Below are positions 54,974 through 63,408 of a stretch of 64,000 nucleotides of DNA, in pieces. The translations under genes were made by a program, and so were the position numbers. The notes beneath the pieces were generated by a model. The model ran no database searches and was not told the DNA's origin. It was given only the letters and a program-made list of their open reading frames with translations. This DNA comes from CAZLFA01 sp964558665. Its GTDB lineage: Bacteria; Desulfobacterota; Syntrophia; Syntrophales; PHBD01. Numbering within the stretch: position 1 is the stretch's first letter; every line of letters begins with the position of its first letter. The stretch lies in contig CAZLFA010000012.1 in NCBI GenBank assembly GCA_964558665.1, positions 1-64,000 of the forward strand, given 5' to 3'.

Positions 54974-56167
54974 TCAGGAGTTTGCCTTCTGTTTGCCCGG
55001 TGACAGCAGCTTCGCAAGCAGCCACTCAAAGCTGTATCTGCCTCCTGCCCTGTCCCAGAGTTTCAGCAAAGGATAATACAGAATGAGCAACAGTATGGCC
55101 AAACAAAAAGCCGTAGTTGTGTCCATGGCCTCTCTTAAATGGTATTTGCCTGTCATCAGTTCAATAAAGCGAAGGGGTATGAAAAACAGGGCAAAGTGGG
55201 TGATATAGATAGTGAGCGAGTACTTGCTTATCTGACGGCAATAGGTAAGGAACCATCCCGGAGGTGCGGATTGATCTCTATTCACATCGAAGATGCGCCA
55301 AAGGACCACATACAGCACAAGAACAACGCCAAGCAGGAAGGTGATCATGCTGAAAGAGTTCGGATAGAAAGAAAGCGGTGCGAGATAGTCGTTTGCCACA
55401 GAGAACTGAGGTCTTATTGAACCGCCATAGGCGGTGAAGAGTCCCTTGAAGCTCAGCATCAGGCCGATAATGATTATGAACGGATAATCAGCAGACAGTT
55501 TGTTCTGCATCAGCCGTCTCCCGATAATAAAACCGATAACGGGAAATATGATCCAGGGCAGGAGAGGAAACTGGCCGACGAGAAAAAAGCCGGCCACGTT
55601 CATCCACACTGTTGACCCGCCGTCATAATCCTTGGCCGGGTCAAACATAAAATTGGGAATGTAATCGGATATCCATCTGACAGGCTCAAACTTGCCGCCG
55701 TACAGGGGAGCCAGATCGAAAAAAGATCGTAGCCATGGCGTAGCAAAAACCACGACCACACATAAGACAAGCAGCGCCCAGGACGGAATCCGGCGGCAGT
55801 AAAGCAGGACGATGGTGGCTGCACCGATAAAAGTCAGGATGTCCCAGTCCCACAGCTCCTCATACCCCTGAATAAGGAGCAGAAACAAAAGGCCGATCAC
55901 AAAAATTGCCGCGCCGCGGATGATGACCCTTATTTCATTTTTTCCATCCTGATCGCCGGATCTCTTCTTTGCCGAAATTACCTGGCTTAAACCTACCAGA
56001 AACACGAACCAGGAAGCGCCGAAATCACCACCCAGCAGATGATTGGAAAGAAAATACAGCATGGCGTCCTTGCCTTCTCCGCTCGAAAGAAATATCGGGT
56101 AGTGGCATATAACCATGCCAATCAGCGCCAGCGCCCTCAACACGTCAACAGAATCCAGCCTTTTCAT
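54974..56167 (-). CDS. DUF1624 / HGSNAT-like membrane acyltransferase
   Basis: 397-residue protein with about ten membrane helices. It starts RLDSVDVLRALALIGMVICHY, where the final His is the position of the conserved His of DUF1624/heparan-alpha-glucosaminide N-acetyltransferase-like (YeiB/YjeM-adjacent) proteins. The family transfers acetyl groups across the membrane to glycans. The acceptor here is unknown. The gene is a lone minus-strand unit, with 385 bases of no clear content before the autotransporter gene. Confidence 0.82.
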   Translation of the reverse strand: MKRLDSVDVLRALALIGMVICHYPIFLSSGEGKDAMLYFLSNHLLGGDFGASWFVFLVGLSQVISAKKRSGDQDGKNEIRVIIRGAAIFVIGLLFLLLIQGYEELWDWDILTFIGAATIVLLYCRRIPSWALLVLCVVVVFATPWLRSFFDLAPLYGGKFEPVRWISDYIPNFMFDPAKDYDGGSTVWMNVAGFFLVGQFPLLPWIIFPVIGFIIGRRLMQNKLSADYPFIIIIGLMLSFKGLFTAYGGSIRPQFSVANDYLAPLSFYPNSFSMITFLLGVVLVLYVVLWRIFDVNRDQSAPPGWFLTYCRQISKYSLTIYITHFALFFIPLRFIELMTGKYHLREAMDTTTAFCLAILLLILYYPLLKLWDRAGGRYSFEWLLAKLLSPGKQKANS

Positions 56168-56552
56168 AATTCTTCTCCGTGAAAGGTTATTTTATTCGCT
56201 CACTAAAAACGATGAATGTACTGCCGGTAACGGACACATATTTCTTTTATGAGATTACGCTCCGTTTTGCAAAGGTTTTTGTTAGTGCTAACGTTATCGG
56301 AAAATTACGGAGTGATGTCGAGATTTGCTGTCGTATGCCTGTCTCCGCCAATACGGCAGACTTATCCATAGGCAGCCCCCATCGCCGGCATATTGCTTTT
56401 ACAATATTGCCGTGAAAGCTCGACCAGGAATCTATATTCCTTCTTAGATGCCTCTACTACCGGCCTGGTCGTAAAAAGAGTGGCCGCACCCATCTAGTGT
56501 CCATCTGGAAACGCCGGATCATGAAACTTTTTGTTTCCTTATTGGAAACTAT
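56168..56552. other. 385-base gap without a clear gene
   Basis: A 43-codon minus-strand ORF at 56362-56493 (MGAATLFTTRP...) has no ribosome-binding site or recognised family. The plus-strand frame 56179-56415 reads like non-coding sequence. A small hairpin GTTTCC..GGAAAC lies near 56530 after the autotransporter stop, without a T run. Confidence 0.4.
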
Positions 56553-58907
56553 CTACCACCTGTATCTTATCCCTGCCGTTGCGCCATGATCCGTGCGGTC
56601 GCCGGAGATAACGGCGTCGTAGGCCAGGGCAAGACCGAAGTTTTTGCCGATCCCCCAGCTCAGCCCTAAGCCGATGGCTGCACTGTCCCTCTGCGCCCTT
56701 TCTCCCCTGACGTTGAAAGCGGAAACAGTATTACCGGCAAAGGAGGCGTTGACTGTGTATTCGCCATCGGCAAATTCATGAAGCCACCTGACTCTGATCT
56801 CCGGGGTGACGAAGCCTTTCTGCATCCTGAATTCCTTTTTCATCTTCAACCCCAGGGAACCGATCAGTGATGATTCCCTGTTGCTTTCAGCATCAAGATT
56901 GAGCGCTCCGGCATCTGTCTCCGTAAAGGCGTTGCGCCAGGCAGAACCCGCCTGCATGGAAACCAACGGGATGATGTTGACCGTATTGATCAGAAAACTA
57001 TAACCGGCTTCAGCATAGCCGCTCAGGCTGTGGCCGCCGTAGGCGGCATGGGCAGTCCTGGCAATGCTCCCGAAAACGATGTTTCTGGCGGTGTCGTAGC
57101 GGTTGTAGCCGTAAGCGACAAGGCCGTTCGCATACCAGGGGCCGATGTTGTATGCCCCGTAGAGCGAACCCTGGTAGCTTGCCACTTTTCCGTCGTCGCT
57201 CAGGTCATTCATGTTTACCTTTGTATAGGAGTAGCCGGCAGCCGTGCCCAGAAGCATCCTTTCGCTTACCTTCCTGTCAAAGCCGATAATCAGGCCGCCG
57301 CCGCGGTGGTCATATTTAGCTGTTATATCATCTCCCCGTCGGTTCCCGATGTTTCCATATCCTCTTGCCCAGAGCCCCCAGGGCGACACGTTTCTGCTGT
57401 CCTCTTTCCCGCCTGTTTCTTTAATACCCTGGATGGCAGCCAGGAGTGCGTTTCCAGCATCGCTTCCCGTGTTTCCGTTTAAGGCGAACAGCATGTTTCC
57501 AGCATCGGCAAGCGGCTCCCCCCTCCCCATACTGAAGCCGCCCATACGATCGGACAACGCTCCGATATACCGGTTCAGGGAAAAGAATAACGCTTCGGTA
57601 AGAGAGACATGCGTGAGACCGCTCATCTGGTCGTATGCACTGCGTGCCCCGGCAGCGGTAAGATCGAGGAGATTGTCCATAACAGTCGCCATATCGCCTG
57701 TACTCCCTGTCCCTATACGGTCAAGGGCCGAGGCTACGGCAATCTGATTCGGGGTTAATGCAACATCAACAAAACTTGTCGAGTTCCTGGCGAGGATCAG
57801 ATATACGTGGGTCGGATCATAGCCCAGCGATACACTCATAAAGGCAAAATTACCGGAGACGCTTGCAAATGTCCCCGTAACACTCCCGGCGGTAAGAATT
57901 GTATAGGTGGTGCTCATTGTGTTGGGGTAATTGCCTGAAGCAGCCCAGACGGAGACCTTGCCGCCGTTCAGGGCAGCCGTGCCTGTGACCACAAGCTTAT
58001 CGGACCGGCCTGTGGCGTCGATTTCCAGCAAGTAGACCGCGCCGGCATTGTGGGTATAGTTGCCGGTTACCGTCATGGTGCCGATGGAATTGCCGGGGGC
58101 GATAGTGCCGTCGTTGGAAAAGTTGCCGACAATCGTGCCGGTTCCCGTGACTATGCCTTTGTTGGTGAAGGTGCCGCCGTTGTTGAAAGTCCCGTTGTTC
58201 ACAAAGGTGGCACCGGACCAATTATCGAATGTCCCGTTATTGGTAAATGCGGATCCGGCGCTGTTGGTAAAAGTGCCGGCGTTGATAAGCATAGCGCCAA
58301 CGCCGTTGGTCATAGTCCCATTGTTGTTCAGTGCTGCAAAATTAACCAGGGTGTTGTTATTCGTCAGCGTGCCGTTGTTGGTCAGTATAGCTCCGGCGTC
58401 ATTTCCCAACCATCCGTTGTTGGTAAGCGTACCGTTGTTGATCAGAATCGCACCGTCCTGATTGGTCAGTTGGGCACCGGCGTCATTTAACAGCGTTGCC
58501 CCGACAGCGTTTGTAAAAACCGTACCGGTATCACTGTTGAATATCCAGCCTCCGCTGTTGTTTTTAATTGTGCCGGTATTGATCATTATTATGCAGTTAC
58601 CCAGTGTACCATTATTGTTTATTGTACCGGAACTTGTAAATGTGCCGCAGTTCATAAATGAGCCGTCGTTGTTCAATGTTCCTGCATTGGTCAAAACGGC
58701 TCCTTCATTGTTTTCCAGATATCCTGAGTCCGTGATGTTCAAAGTCCCGTTATTTCTGAAGTTGATATTATTCCAGTCGTCTTCCGTAACATTTATCGTC
58801 GCATTATTCGGATTCGGTGTTATCTGATCGTCGGCATGCAGCGGAAACAAAGATGGAAAGATCATCAGCGTTAACAACAGGATCAGTATCTTGCCAATAT
58901 AGGTCAT
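56553..58907 (-). CDS. Autotransporter with Asn/Gly/Thr repeats
   Basis: About 784 residues. A signal peptide (about 1-27, GKILILLLTLMIFPSLFPLHA) precedes a passenger of around 20 short repeats of the form N-N-G-T-L-(T/N)-N, such as LTNNGTLTNNNTLVNF and related FNNGGTFTNKG, which should form a beta-helix. A PEP-like linker follows (FSNDGTIAPGNSIGTM, an autotransporter passenger motif). The last ~270 residues form the beta-barrel (GLWARGYGNIGNRRGDD...) ending in GIRYRW with a C-terminal aromatic. The start at 58907 places the signal at the N-terminus. It probably is a surface adhesin or surface-shaping protein. Confidence 0.88.
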   Translation of the reverse strand: MTYIGKILILLLTLMIFPSLFPLHADDQITPNPNNATINVTEDDWNNINFRNNGTLNITDSGYLENNEGAVLTNAGTLNNDGSFMNCGTFTSSGTINNNGTLGNCIIMINTGTIKNNSGGWIFNSDTGTVFTNAVGATLLNDAGAQLTNQDGAILINNGTLTNNGWLGNDAGAILTNNGTLTNNNTLVNFAALNNNGTMTNGVGAMLINAGTFTNSAGSAFTNNGTFDNWSGATFVNNGTFNNGGTFTNKGIVTGTGTIVGNFSNDGTIAPGNSIGTMTVTGNYTHNAGAVYLLEIDATGRSDKLVVTGTAALNGGKVSVWAASGNYPNTMSTTYTILTAGSVTGTFASVSGNFAFMSVSLGYDPTHVYLILARNSTSFVDVALTPNQIAVASALDRIGTGSTGDMATVMDNLLDLTAAGARSAYDQMSGLTHVSLTEALFFSLNRYIGALSDRMGGFSMGRGEPLADAGNMLFALNGNTGSDAGNALLAAIQGIKETGGKEDSRNVSPWGLWARGYGNIGNRRGDDITAKYDHRGGGLIIGFDRKVSERMLLGTAAGYSYTKVNMNDLSDDGKVASYQGSLYGAYNIGPWYANGLVAYGYNRYDTARNIVFGSIARTAHAAYGGHSLSGYAEAGYSFLINTVNIIPLVSMQAGSAWRNAFTETDAGALNLDAESNRESSLIGSLGLKMKKEFRMQKGFVTPEIRVRWLHEFADGEYTVNASFAGNTVSAFNVRGERAQRDSAAIGLGLSWGIGKNFGLALAYDAVISGDRTDHGATAGIRYRW

Positions 58908-59145
58908 TACCTTTAAATACCCCCCCAAGGTTGATGAGTAAGCCTTATAGCACACATTTACCCATAGATTACTTGCAGATTGAGGGAAAAATGAAAAAAA
59001 GTATAATAAATCTGAAATGAATGGTTCTGAGAACATGTTGCTGCTTTACTAAAAGAAACAATAGACATATCGCTTTTTTTTTTGTAGATTTTTACGGTTT
59101 TATAAAAATGACGGCATCGTTTTTTTCCAATTTTCATCAAATGCT

Positions 59146-59159
59146 CGGTATTAATACCG
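59146..59159. promoter_or_regulatory. 14-bp perfect palindrome upstream of mltF
   Basis: cggtattaataccg, a perfect palindrome, 25 bases before the GTG start of the MltF-like gene and between it and the divergent autotransporter gene. It has the form of a dimeric regulator site; no regulator gene is nearby. Confidence 0.35.
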
Positions 59160-59184
59160 GGGCAGCAAGACAGGAGAACTTGTC

Positions 59185-60696
59185 GTGAAAAAAAGATGGC
59201 ACATTTATGCAATTTCTCTGATTCTGGCGGTCGCTGTTACTGCAACTGCATCATATCTGGCTTTCGGTCAAAAAACCGACAGTAAAGCCAAGCAGGCATC
59301 AAAAGATGAAAAGCAGATGCGCAGCCTCACCTACACCGGCCAGGAATGGACCGGTGACTTTGATAAAATGTTAGAAATGAGAAGAATTCGCGTTCTCATA
59401 CCCCACAGCCGCACTCTTTACTTCAACGACAAAGGCAGAGAACGGGGCTTAACCGGGGAAAATATCCGGGATTTCGAGCGCTGGCTCAATAAGAAGTACG
59501 CACGGAAACTCGGCAAACGTCCATTGACAATCTTTATTGTTCCGGAAACACGGGACGCCATGCTGAACAATGTCGCCCGGGGACTGGGCGACATAGCCGC
59601 GGGCAATTTGACTGTAACGGAAGAACGTCTGAAGACAGTCGATTTTGTTGCGGCCGAAAATACAGCGCGGCTTTCGGAACTGCTTATTACCGGCCCAAAA
59701 TCGCCTGCCATAATGACAATCGACGATCTTGCCGGCAAAACAGTGCATGTGCGCAAGGCATCGAGCTACTATGAAAGCCTGACGGCCCTGAACGAGCGTT
59801 TCAAAAAAGAAGACAAGATTCAGGTAAATATAGAAATTGTTCCCGATCCTTTGGAGGACGAAGACCTTATGGAAATGCTGAACGCCGGCCTGCTGGAATT
59901 TCTTGTCGTGGATGACTGGAAAGCGAACATGTGGGCACAGATTCTTCCTAAGATAAAGGTCCGCAGGGATATTGTCCTGCACAGCGGCGGCAGAATAGGC
60001 TGGGCGGTTCGCAAAGACAGCCCAAAGCTCAGGGCGGAAATTGACGATTTCTTCAGGAATTACGTGATAAAAAATCATACCGCTGAAAGCCGGCTGGCAA
60101 AGTATCATAAGAGCATCAGGCAGATTAAGGATCCCACGGCATCGGCCGAATGGAAAAGATTTGAGCAGACTCTCACTCTATTCTCAAAATATGGCGATAA
60201 GTATCAGTTTGACCCCGTGATGCTTGCTGCGCAGGGATATCAGGAATCAGGTCTGGACCAGAGAAAACGCGGCCCTTCAGGCGCCATTGGAATAATGCAG
60301 ATTATGCCGGCAACGGGCGCATCACTAAAAGTGGGAAATGTCAGAGTAACAGAGCCGAACATTCACGGCGGCGCCAAATATATGGATATGCTGATACAGC
60401 AATACTTCCCCGACAGGAACTTCAGCGAACAGGATCGCACTCTTTTCGCTTTTGCCAGCTATAACGCCGGCCCCGGCAGAATATCGCGTTTGCGTAAGAT
60501 TGCGGAAGACAGGGGGCTTGACCCGAACAAGTGGTTCAACAACGTCGAGATCATTACTGCAGAAAAAGTCGGTCTTGAGACCACCACTTATGTCCGCAAC
60601 ATCTACAAGTATTATGTGGCTTACAAGATGACCATGAAAGCGGTCGAAGAAAAGCGCAAGGCCCGTGATAAGCTGGAAAACGCAAAGAAACAATGA
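59185..60696 (+). CDS. MltF-like membrane-bound lytic transglycosylase
   Basis: 503 residues. Signal or anchor at residues 1-27 is followed by a solute-binding-protein-like regulatory domain (about 60-310: VLIPHSRTLYFNDKGRERG, AAGNLTVTEERLKTVDF) and a C-terminal SLT domain with catalytic Glu354 in GYQESGLDQRKRGPSGAIG, then IMQIMPATG and FASYNAGPGRISRLRK. MltF cleaves peptidoglycan under control of its solute-binding domain. The GTG start has CAGGAG 8 bases upstream. It is divergent from the autotransporter. Confidence 0.93.
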   Translation: MKKRWHIYAISLILAVAVTATASYLAFGQKTDSKAKQASKDEKQMRSLTYTGQEWTGDFDKMLEMRRIRVLIPHSRTLYFNDKGRERGLTGENIRDFERWLNKKYARKLGKRPLTIFIVPETRDAMLNNVARGLGDIAAGNLTVTEERLKTVDFVAAENTARLSELLITGPKSPAIMTIDDLAGKTVHVRKASSYYESLTALNERFKKEDKIQVNIEIVPDPLEDEDLMEMLNAGLLEFLVVDDWKANMWAQILPKIKVRRDIVLHSGGRIGWAVRKDSPKLRAEIDDFFRNYVIKNHTAESRLAKYHKSIRQIKDPTASAEWKRFEQTLTLFSKYGDKYQFDPVMLAAQGYQESGLDQRKRGPSGAIGIMQIMPATGASLKVGNVRVTEPNIHGGAKYMDMLIQQYFPDRNFSEQDRTLFAFASYNAGPGRISRLRKIAEDRGLDPNKWFNNVEIITAEKVGLETTTYVRNIYKYYVAYKMTMKAVEEKRKARDKLENAKKQ

Positions 60697-60876
60697 CCGT
60701 CAAGTTGGCGCCGGCTGCACCACATATAGCGCTCTGATTCCAACCCGCAAAAGGATCGATTTATTTCTGCAAGTATTTTTTATCATAAGCATGATGATCT
60801 GATAATCAATTCAATCAACCGAAATAATATCCCTGGCATAATCTTGATTCAAAAGGACTAAAAGGAGACAGCATCT

Positions 60877-62535
60877 ATGAGCAGCCGTAAGAAAATTTTG
60901 CCGAACCCTGTTATGGCTTATGCGATCATTGTTTTTATATTCAGCTTGATTATTACGCCATCCAGCGCCTTGTCCTGGGGTGTTCTTGCTCCAGCCCAGA
61001 CACACCAGCATATTCTGAAGGAGGCATATCGTCTTTTAGCTGCGGATGCGGCCTTCGATCCGAAATTATTTCCCAAACTGGAGGAAATCCTTGCTCACGA
61101 GGGTGTTAACTGGGCTGTCGTTGATTATACAGGTTCAGGTTACGGAGTAATTCCGGATGTCAGCCTCATTGACGGCCCCGGGCCGGACAGCAAGGGCGGT
61201 TCACCATTTTCCTGGCATTATTACAATCCTGTCACGACGGAAGGCAACGGCCCCCTGGCTGTCGGCAGGTTCTTCCGCTACCTGTCCGGGGGAATGATCG
61301 CCAACAAGAGAGATACTTTGCCAAAGGCGGCAGCCTGGAGCGCCCATTTTCTAGCCGATATGCACTGCCCGATGCATGTTGTAGGCATGTACAAGACATC
61401 GGCGGAAAAGTTGCGCAAGGATCAGATCGAGAAGCATAAAGGAACAACAGTTGAGGGCGCAGTTTACTTATCCGACGATATCAAGGGATCCAATAAACTG
61501 AGTTATCTTTCGCCTATTAAATCTTTAAGCAATAATTTCCGAAATGATATCGATCGCTATCTGGAAAGAGGGGAAGACTGGTTCGATCCCTGGTACTATA
61601 ACGGCAATGCTCCGCTGGTAACAGAGACTTCCAGCCACATCGCCTGGGAAACGACTATTAACCCCGGCCCATATACACTAAGCGGTTATGAAACCGCCTG
61701 GAAGAACGGCACGAGCAATTTCGATAAACCTGTCGACATACAGGCAGAGGAAGCATCGCGCCTCGCTGTTGAGGCCGCTACTCTAACCCGGTCAAAGATG
61801 GAATATTTTTTCGACAATCCTCAACCTGTAATCAATCATGCAATTCGCGCCGTCTATACGATGTGGCGGGCGTCCTTTTCCGCCATGGCGCCTAAGATAG
61901 TGCACCAGGAGAAAGAGGACGGGATACATGTTGCAGGGAATCTTGCCAACCGTTCTGATGTTTCGTTTGAAAACGTGAAAATGAAACTGAGCATATCCGG
62001 ATGCAGCTTGGCCGGTACGAATGCCGTCCAGACAGTGGGGACTCTTGCTGCCAAGGGGAATCTGAAGGGCGGAGAGTGGAAAATAGTGCCGGGGGACGGA
62101 TCCTGCAAATTGAAATTGCAGGTTATAGCTTCCTGCACAGCGCCGGATCTGCTGTACGCGGAAGCAGAAACAACAGTAACAAATAAGAAACCTCCGGCAG
62201 AAAAGAAACCTTCTACCCCTAAAGCTGCCGATGCTCCTGTTGTTGCTGTATCCGGTCTGGAAGGTGTCTGGAAGCTGGGCAAAGCAACCCTGATGAATCA
62301 ATGGACGTTCAGTGGAGGCAGCGGAGTATGGGTAACCGGCGGGTTTGCCGAACGGGACAGTGCAAAATTTAAGTTCAATTATAAACTTACCGGGGATACC
62401 CTTTCCATAAGCAGATTACCCGGAACCGATATCGGAGACCGTTCACCTTATAAAATAACCATAAGCGGCGGCAAGATGGTGTGGCAAAGCATCGAAATTC
62501 CTGCCGGGCGTTATGAATTTACCAGGGCACGGTAA
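60877..62535 (+). CDS. Secreted S1/P1-nuclease or phospholipase C-like protein
   Basis: 552 residues with a signal peptide (residues about 15-32, LIITPSSA). The first ~350 residues resemble the alpha-helical zinc-dependent phospholipase C/S1-P1 nuclease fold: an N-terminal WGVLAPAQTHQHIL, His and Asp in AAWSAHFLADMHCPMHVVG (an H-x3-D-x3-H-type core motif), and further His residues. The C-terminal part has a Pro/Lys linker (residues about 430-445) and a lipocalin-like strand-rich ~95 residues (GLEGVWKLGKATLMNQWTFS). The substrate (nucleic acid or phospholipid) is not decided. AAAGGAGA lies before the ATG. Confidence 0.72.
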   Translation: MSSRKKILPNPVMAYAIIVFIFSLIITPSSALSWGVLAPAQTHQHILKEAYRLLAADAAFDPKLFPKLEEILAHEGVNWAVVDYTGSGYGVIPDVSLIDGPGPDSKGGSPFSWHYYNPVTTEGNGPLAVGRFFRYLSGGMIANKRDTLPKAAAWSAHFLADMHCPMHVVGMYKTSAEKLRKDQIEKHKGTTVEGAVYLSDDIKGSNKLSYLSPIKSLSNNFRNDIDRYLERGEDWFDPWYYNGNAPLVTETSSHIAWETTINPGPYTLSGYETAWKNGTSNFDKPVDIQAEEASRLAVEAATLTRSKMEYFFDNPQPVINHAIRAVYTMWRASFSAMAPKIVHQEKEDGIHVAGNLANRSDVSFENVKMKLSISGCSLAGTNAVQTVGTLAAKGNLKGGEWKIVPGDGSCKLKLQVIASCTAPDLLYAEAETTVTNKKPPAEKKPSTPKAADAPVVAVSGLEGVWKLGKATLMNQWTFSGGSGVWVTGGFAERDSAKFKFNYKLTGDTLSISRLPGTDIGDRSPYKITISGGKMVWQSIEIPAGRYEFTRAR

Positions 62536-62671
62536 ATTAAAGATTTCTATTTGTTCTGAATAATTCCATTTAACCATGATTGATTTCATGGAGTCTGGCA
62601 CATATTAAACACGATAATAATCACCATTTCCGAGGAAAATAAAACTTGCCGGCAACCGATAAAGAAGACCG

Positions 62672-62702
62672 TAGGGTGCGTTAGCGCAGCGTAACGCACC
62701 CT
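62672..62702. repeat. REP-like palindrome, left copy
   Basis: tagggtgcgttagcgcagcg and the mirror arm cgtaacgcacccta fold as TAGGGTGCGTTA-gcgcagcg-TAACGCACCCTA. The same outer sequence recurs in the plus strand at about 62910-62941. The two copies flank a transposase remnant. Confidence 0.85.
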
Positions 62703-62709
62703 AAGCAAT

Positions 62710-62900
62710 TCATTCTCTTCCAACGCCGTCATCAATTTGCGGCTCGTAGCTTTGTCCCCAATTTCCCTGATATGGTCCCTTTGTTAAATATCTACTGAAG
62801 TAAGAATAGGGCCACTCATCCGGAGATCTGCATAATCCATGCATGACAGGATTGTATGTGAGGCTCCTGATGTAATTCGGCATGGTTTCATTCAAGGCAA
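62710..62900 (-). pseudogene. Remnant of a REP-associated tyrosine transposase (RAYT)
   Basis: Only the C-terminal part remains. It includes YIRSLTYNPVMHGLCRSPDE and WPYSYFSRYLTKGPYQGNWG, the tail of Y1 HUH (IS200-like, RAYT) transposases. The HUH motif and catalytic Tyr domain are missing. It lies between two inverted REP palindromes, as complete RAYT genes usually do. Both facts point to an internal deletion of a REP-RAYT unit. Confidence 0.8.
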
Positions 62901-62907
62901 TTATCAT

Positions 62908-62942
62908 TGGTGCGTTATGCAAGCATTAACGCACCCTACGAA
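62908..62942. repeat. REP-like palindrome, right copy
   Basis: ggtgcgttatgcaagcattaacgcaccctac forms GGTGCGTTA-TGCAAGCAT-TAACGCACC with the TAGGG end outside. Together with the copy at 62672-62702 it brackets the transposase remnant. Confidence 0.8.
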
Positions 62943-63003
62943 CTTCAGGGGTGTCCGGTTTGTTTGAGACTACTTCGTTGGCTTATTGGTCATGAATAAT
63001 TTC

Positions 63004-63032
63004 TTGACAGGAATGGTATCAATTGATACCAT
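63004..63032 (+). promoter_or_regulatory. Promoter and 18-bp operator of the toxin-antitoxin-like pair
   Basis: TTGACA (63004-63009) and TACCAT (63027-63032) are 17 bases apart. The perfect palindrome tggtatcaattgatacca (63014-63031) fills the spacer and the -10 region, an ideal position for autorepression by the antitoxin. Transcription would start at about 63040, so the first gene (ATG at 63041) may be leaderless; no ribosome-binding site is seen. Confidence 0.6.
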
Positions 63033-63040
63033 ATACATAA

Positions 63041-63397
63041 ATGAACCCCACTCATAAGACTTTAACCGGTAAGATTCGTCAAGCCAGAGAAGCCGTAAAG
63101 GCCGGCAAAATTGTTTTTATTGATCAAAGTGTGATCGCAGCGGATCTTTTAGATCTTGGTTGCGATATTATGGATGTACCAAAAATTCTTTTTGAACTTC
63201 TTGATAAAGTGACCCCTCAAGACTATGCGGGCAGTCATCCGCCACAAAAGTCTTACGAGGAAGCGATTACAGGACTTGAGTTATATGCTTTCAAAGCAGA
63301 AAGTGCAGCTTTAGGTTGTATTGGCTATTTCAAATTTGCATTGTATGAAAACGTTTTGTGGTTGGCCTCACTTCATGAAGACAGGCCGATTAAATAA
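63041..63397 (+). CDS. Putative toxin of a toxin-antitoxin pair, hypothetical
   Basis: 118 residues, no signal or membrane segment. It starts MNPTHKTLTGKIRQAREAVK, contains FIDQSVIAADLLDLGCDI and DVPKILFELLDKVTPQDYAG, and ends ALYENVLWLASLHEDRPIK. It does not match MqsR or another toxin family I can name. The toxin role is inferred from position: first gene behind a strong self-regulated promoter, 11 bases before an antitoxin-like gene. AT-rich composition compared with the rest of the window suggests recent acquisition. Confidence 0.6.
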   Translation: MNPTHKTLTGKIRQAREAVKAGKIVFIDQSVIAADLLDLGCDIMDVPKILFELLDKVTPQDYAGSHPPQKSYEEAITGLELYAFKAESAALGCIGYFKFALYENVLWLASLHEDRPIK

Positions 63398-63408
63398 GGA
63401 GATATTAT

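Noticed and set aside
56362..56493. 43-codon minus-strand ORF
   Set aside because: No ribosome-binding site, no family, isolated.
59449..60108. Minus-strand open frame of 219 codons opposite mltF
   Set aside because: Antisense of the solute-binding domain; no recognisable protein features.
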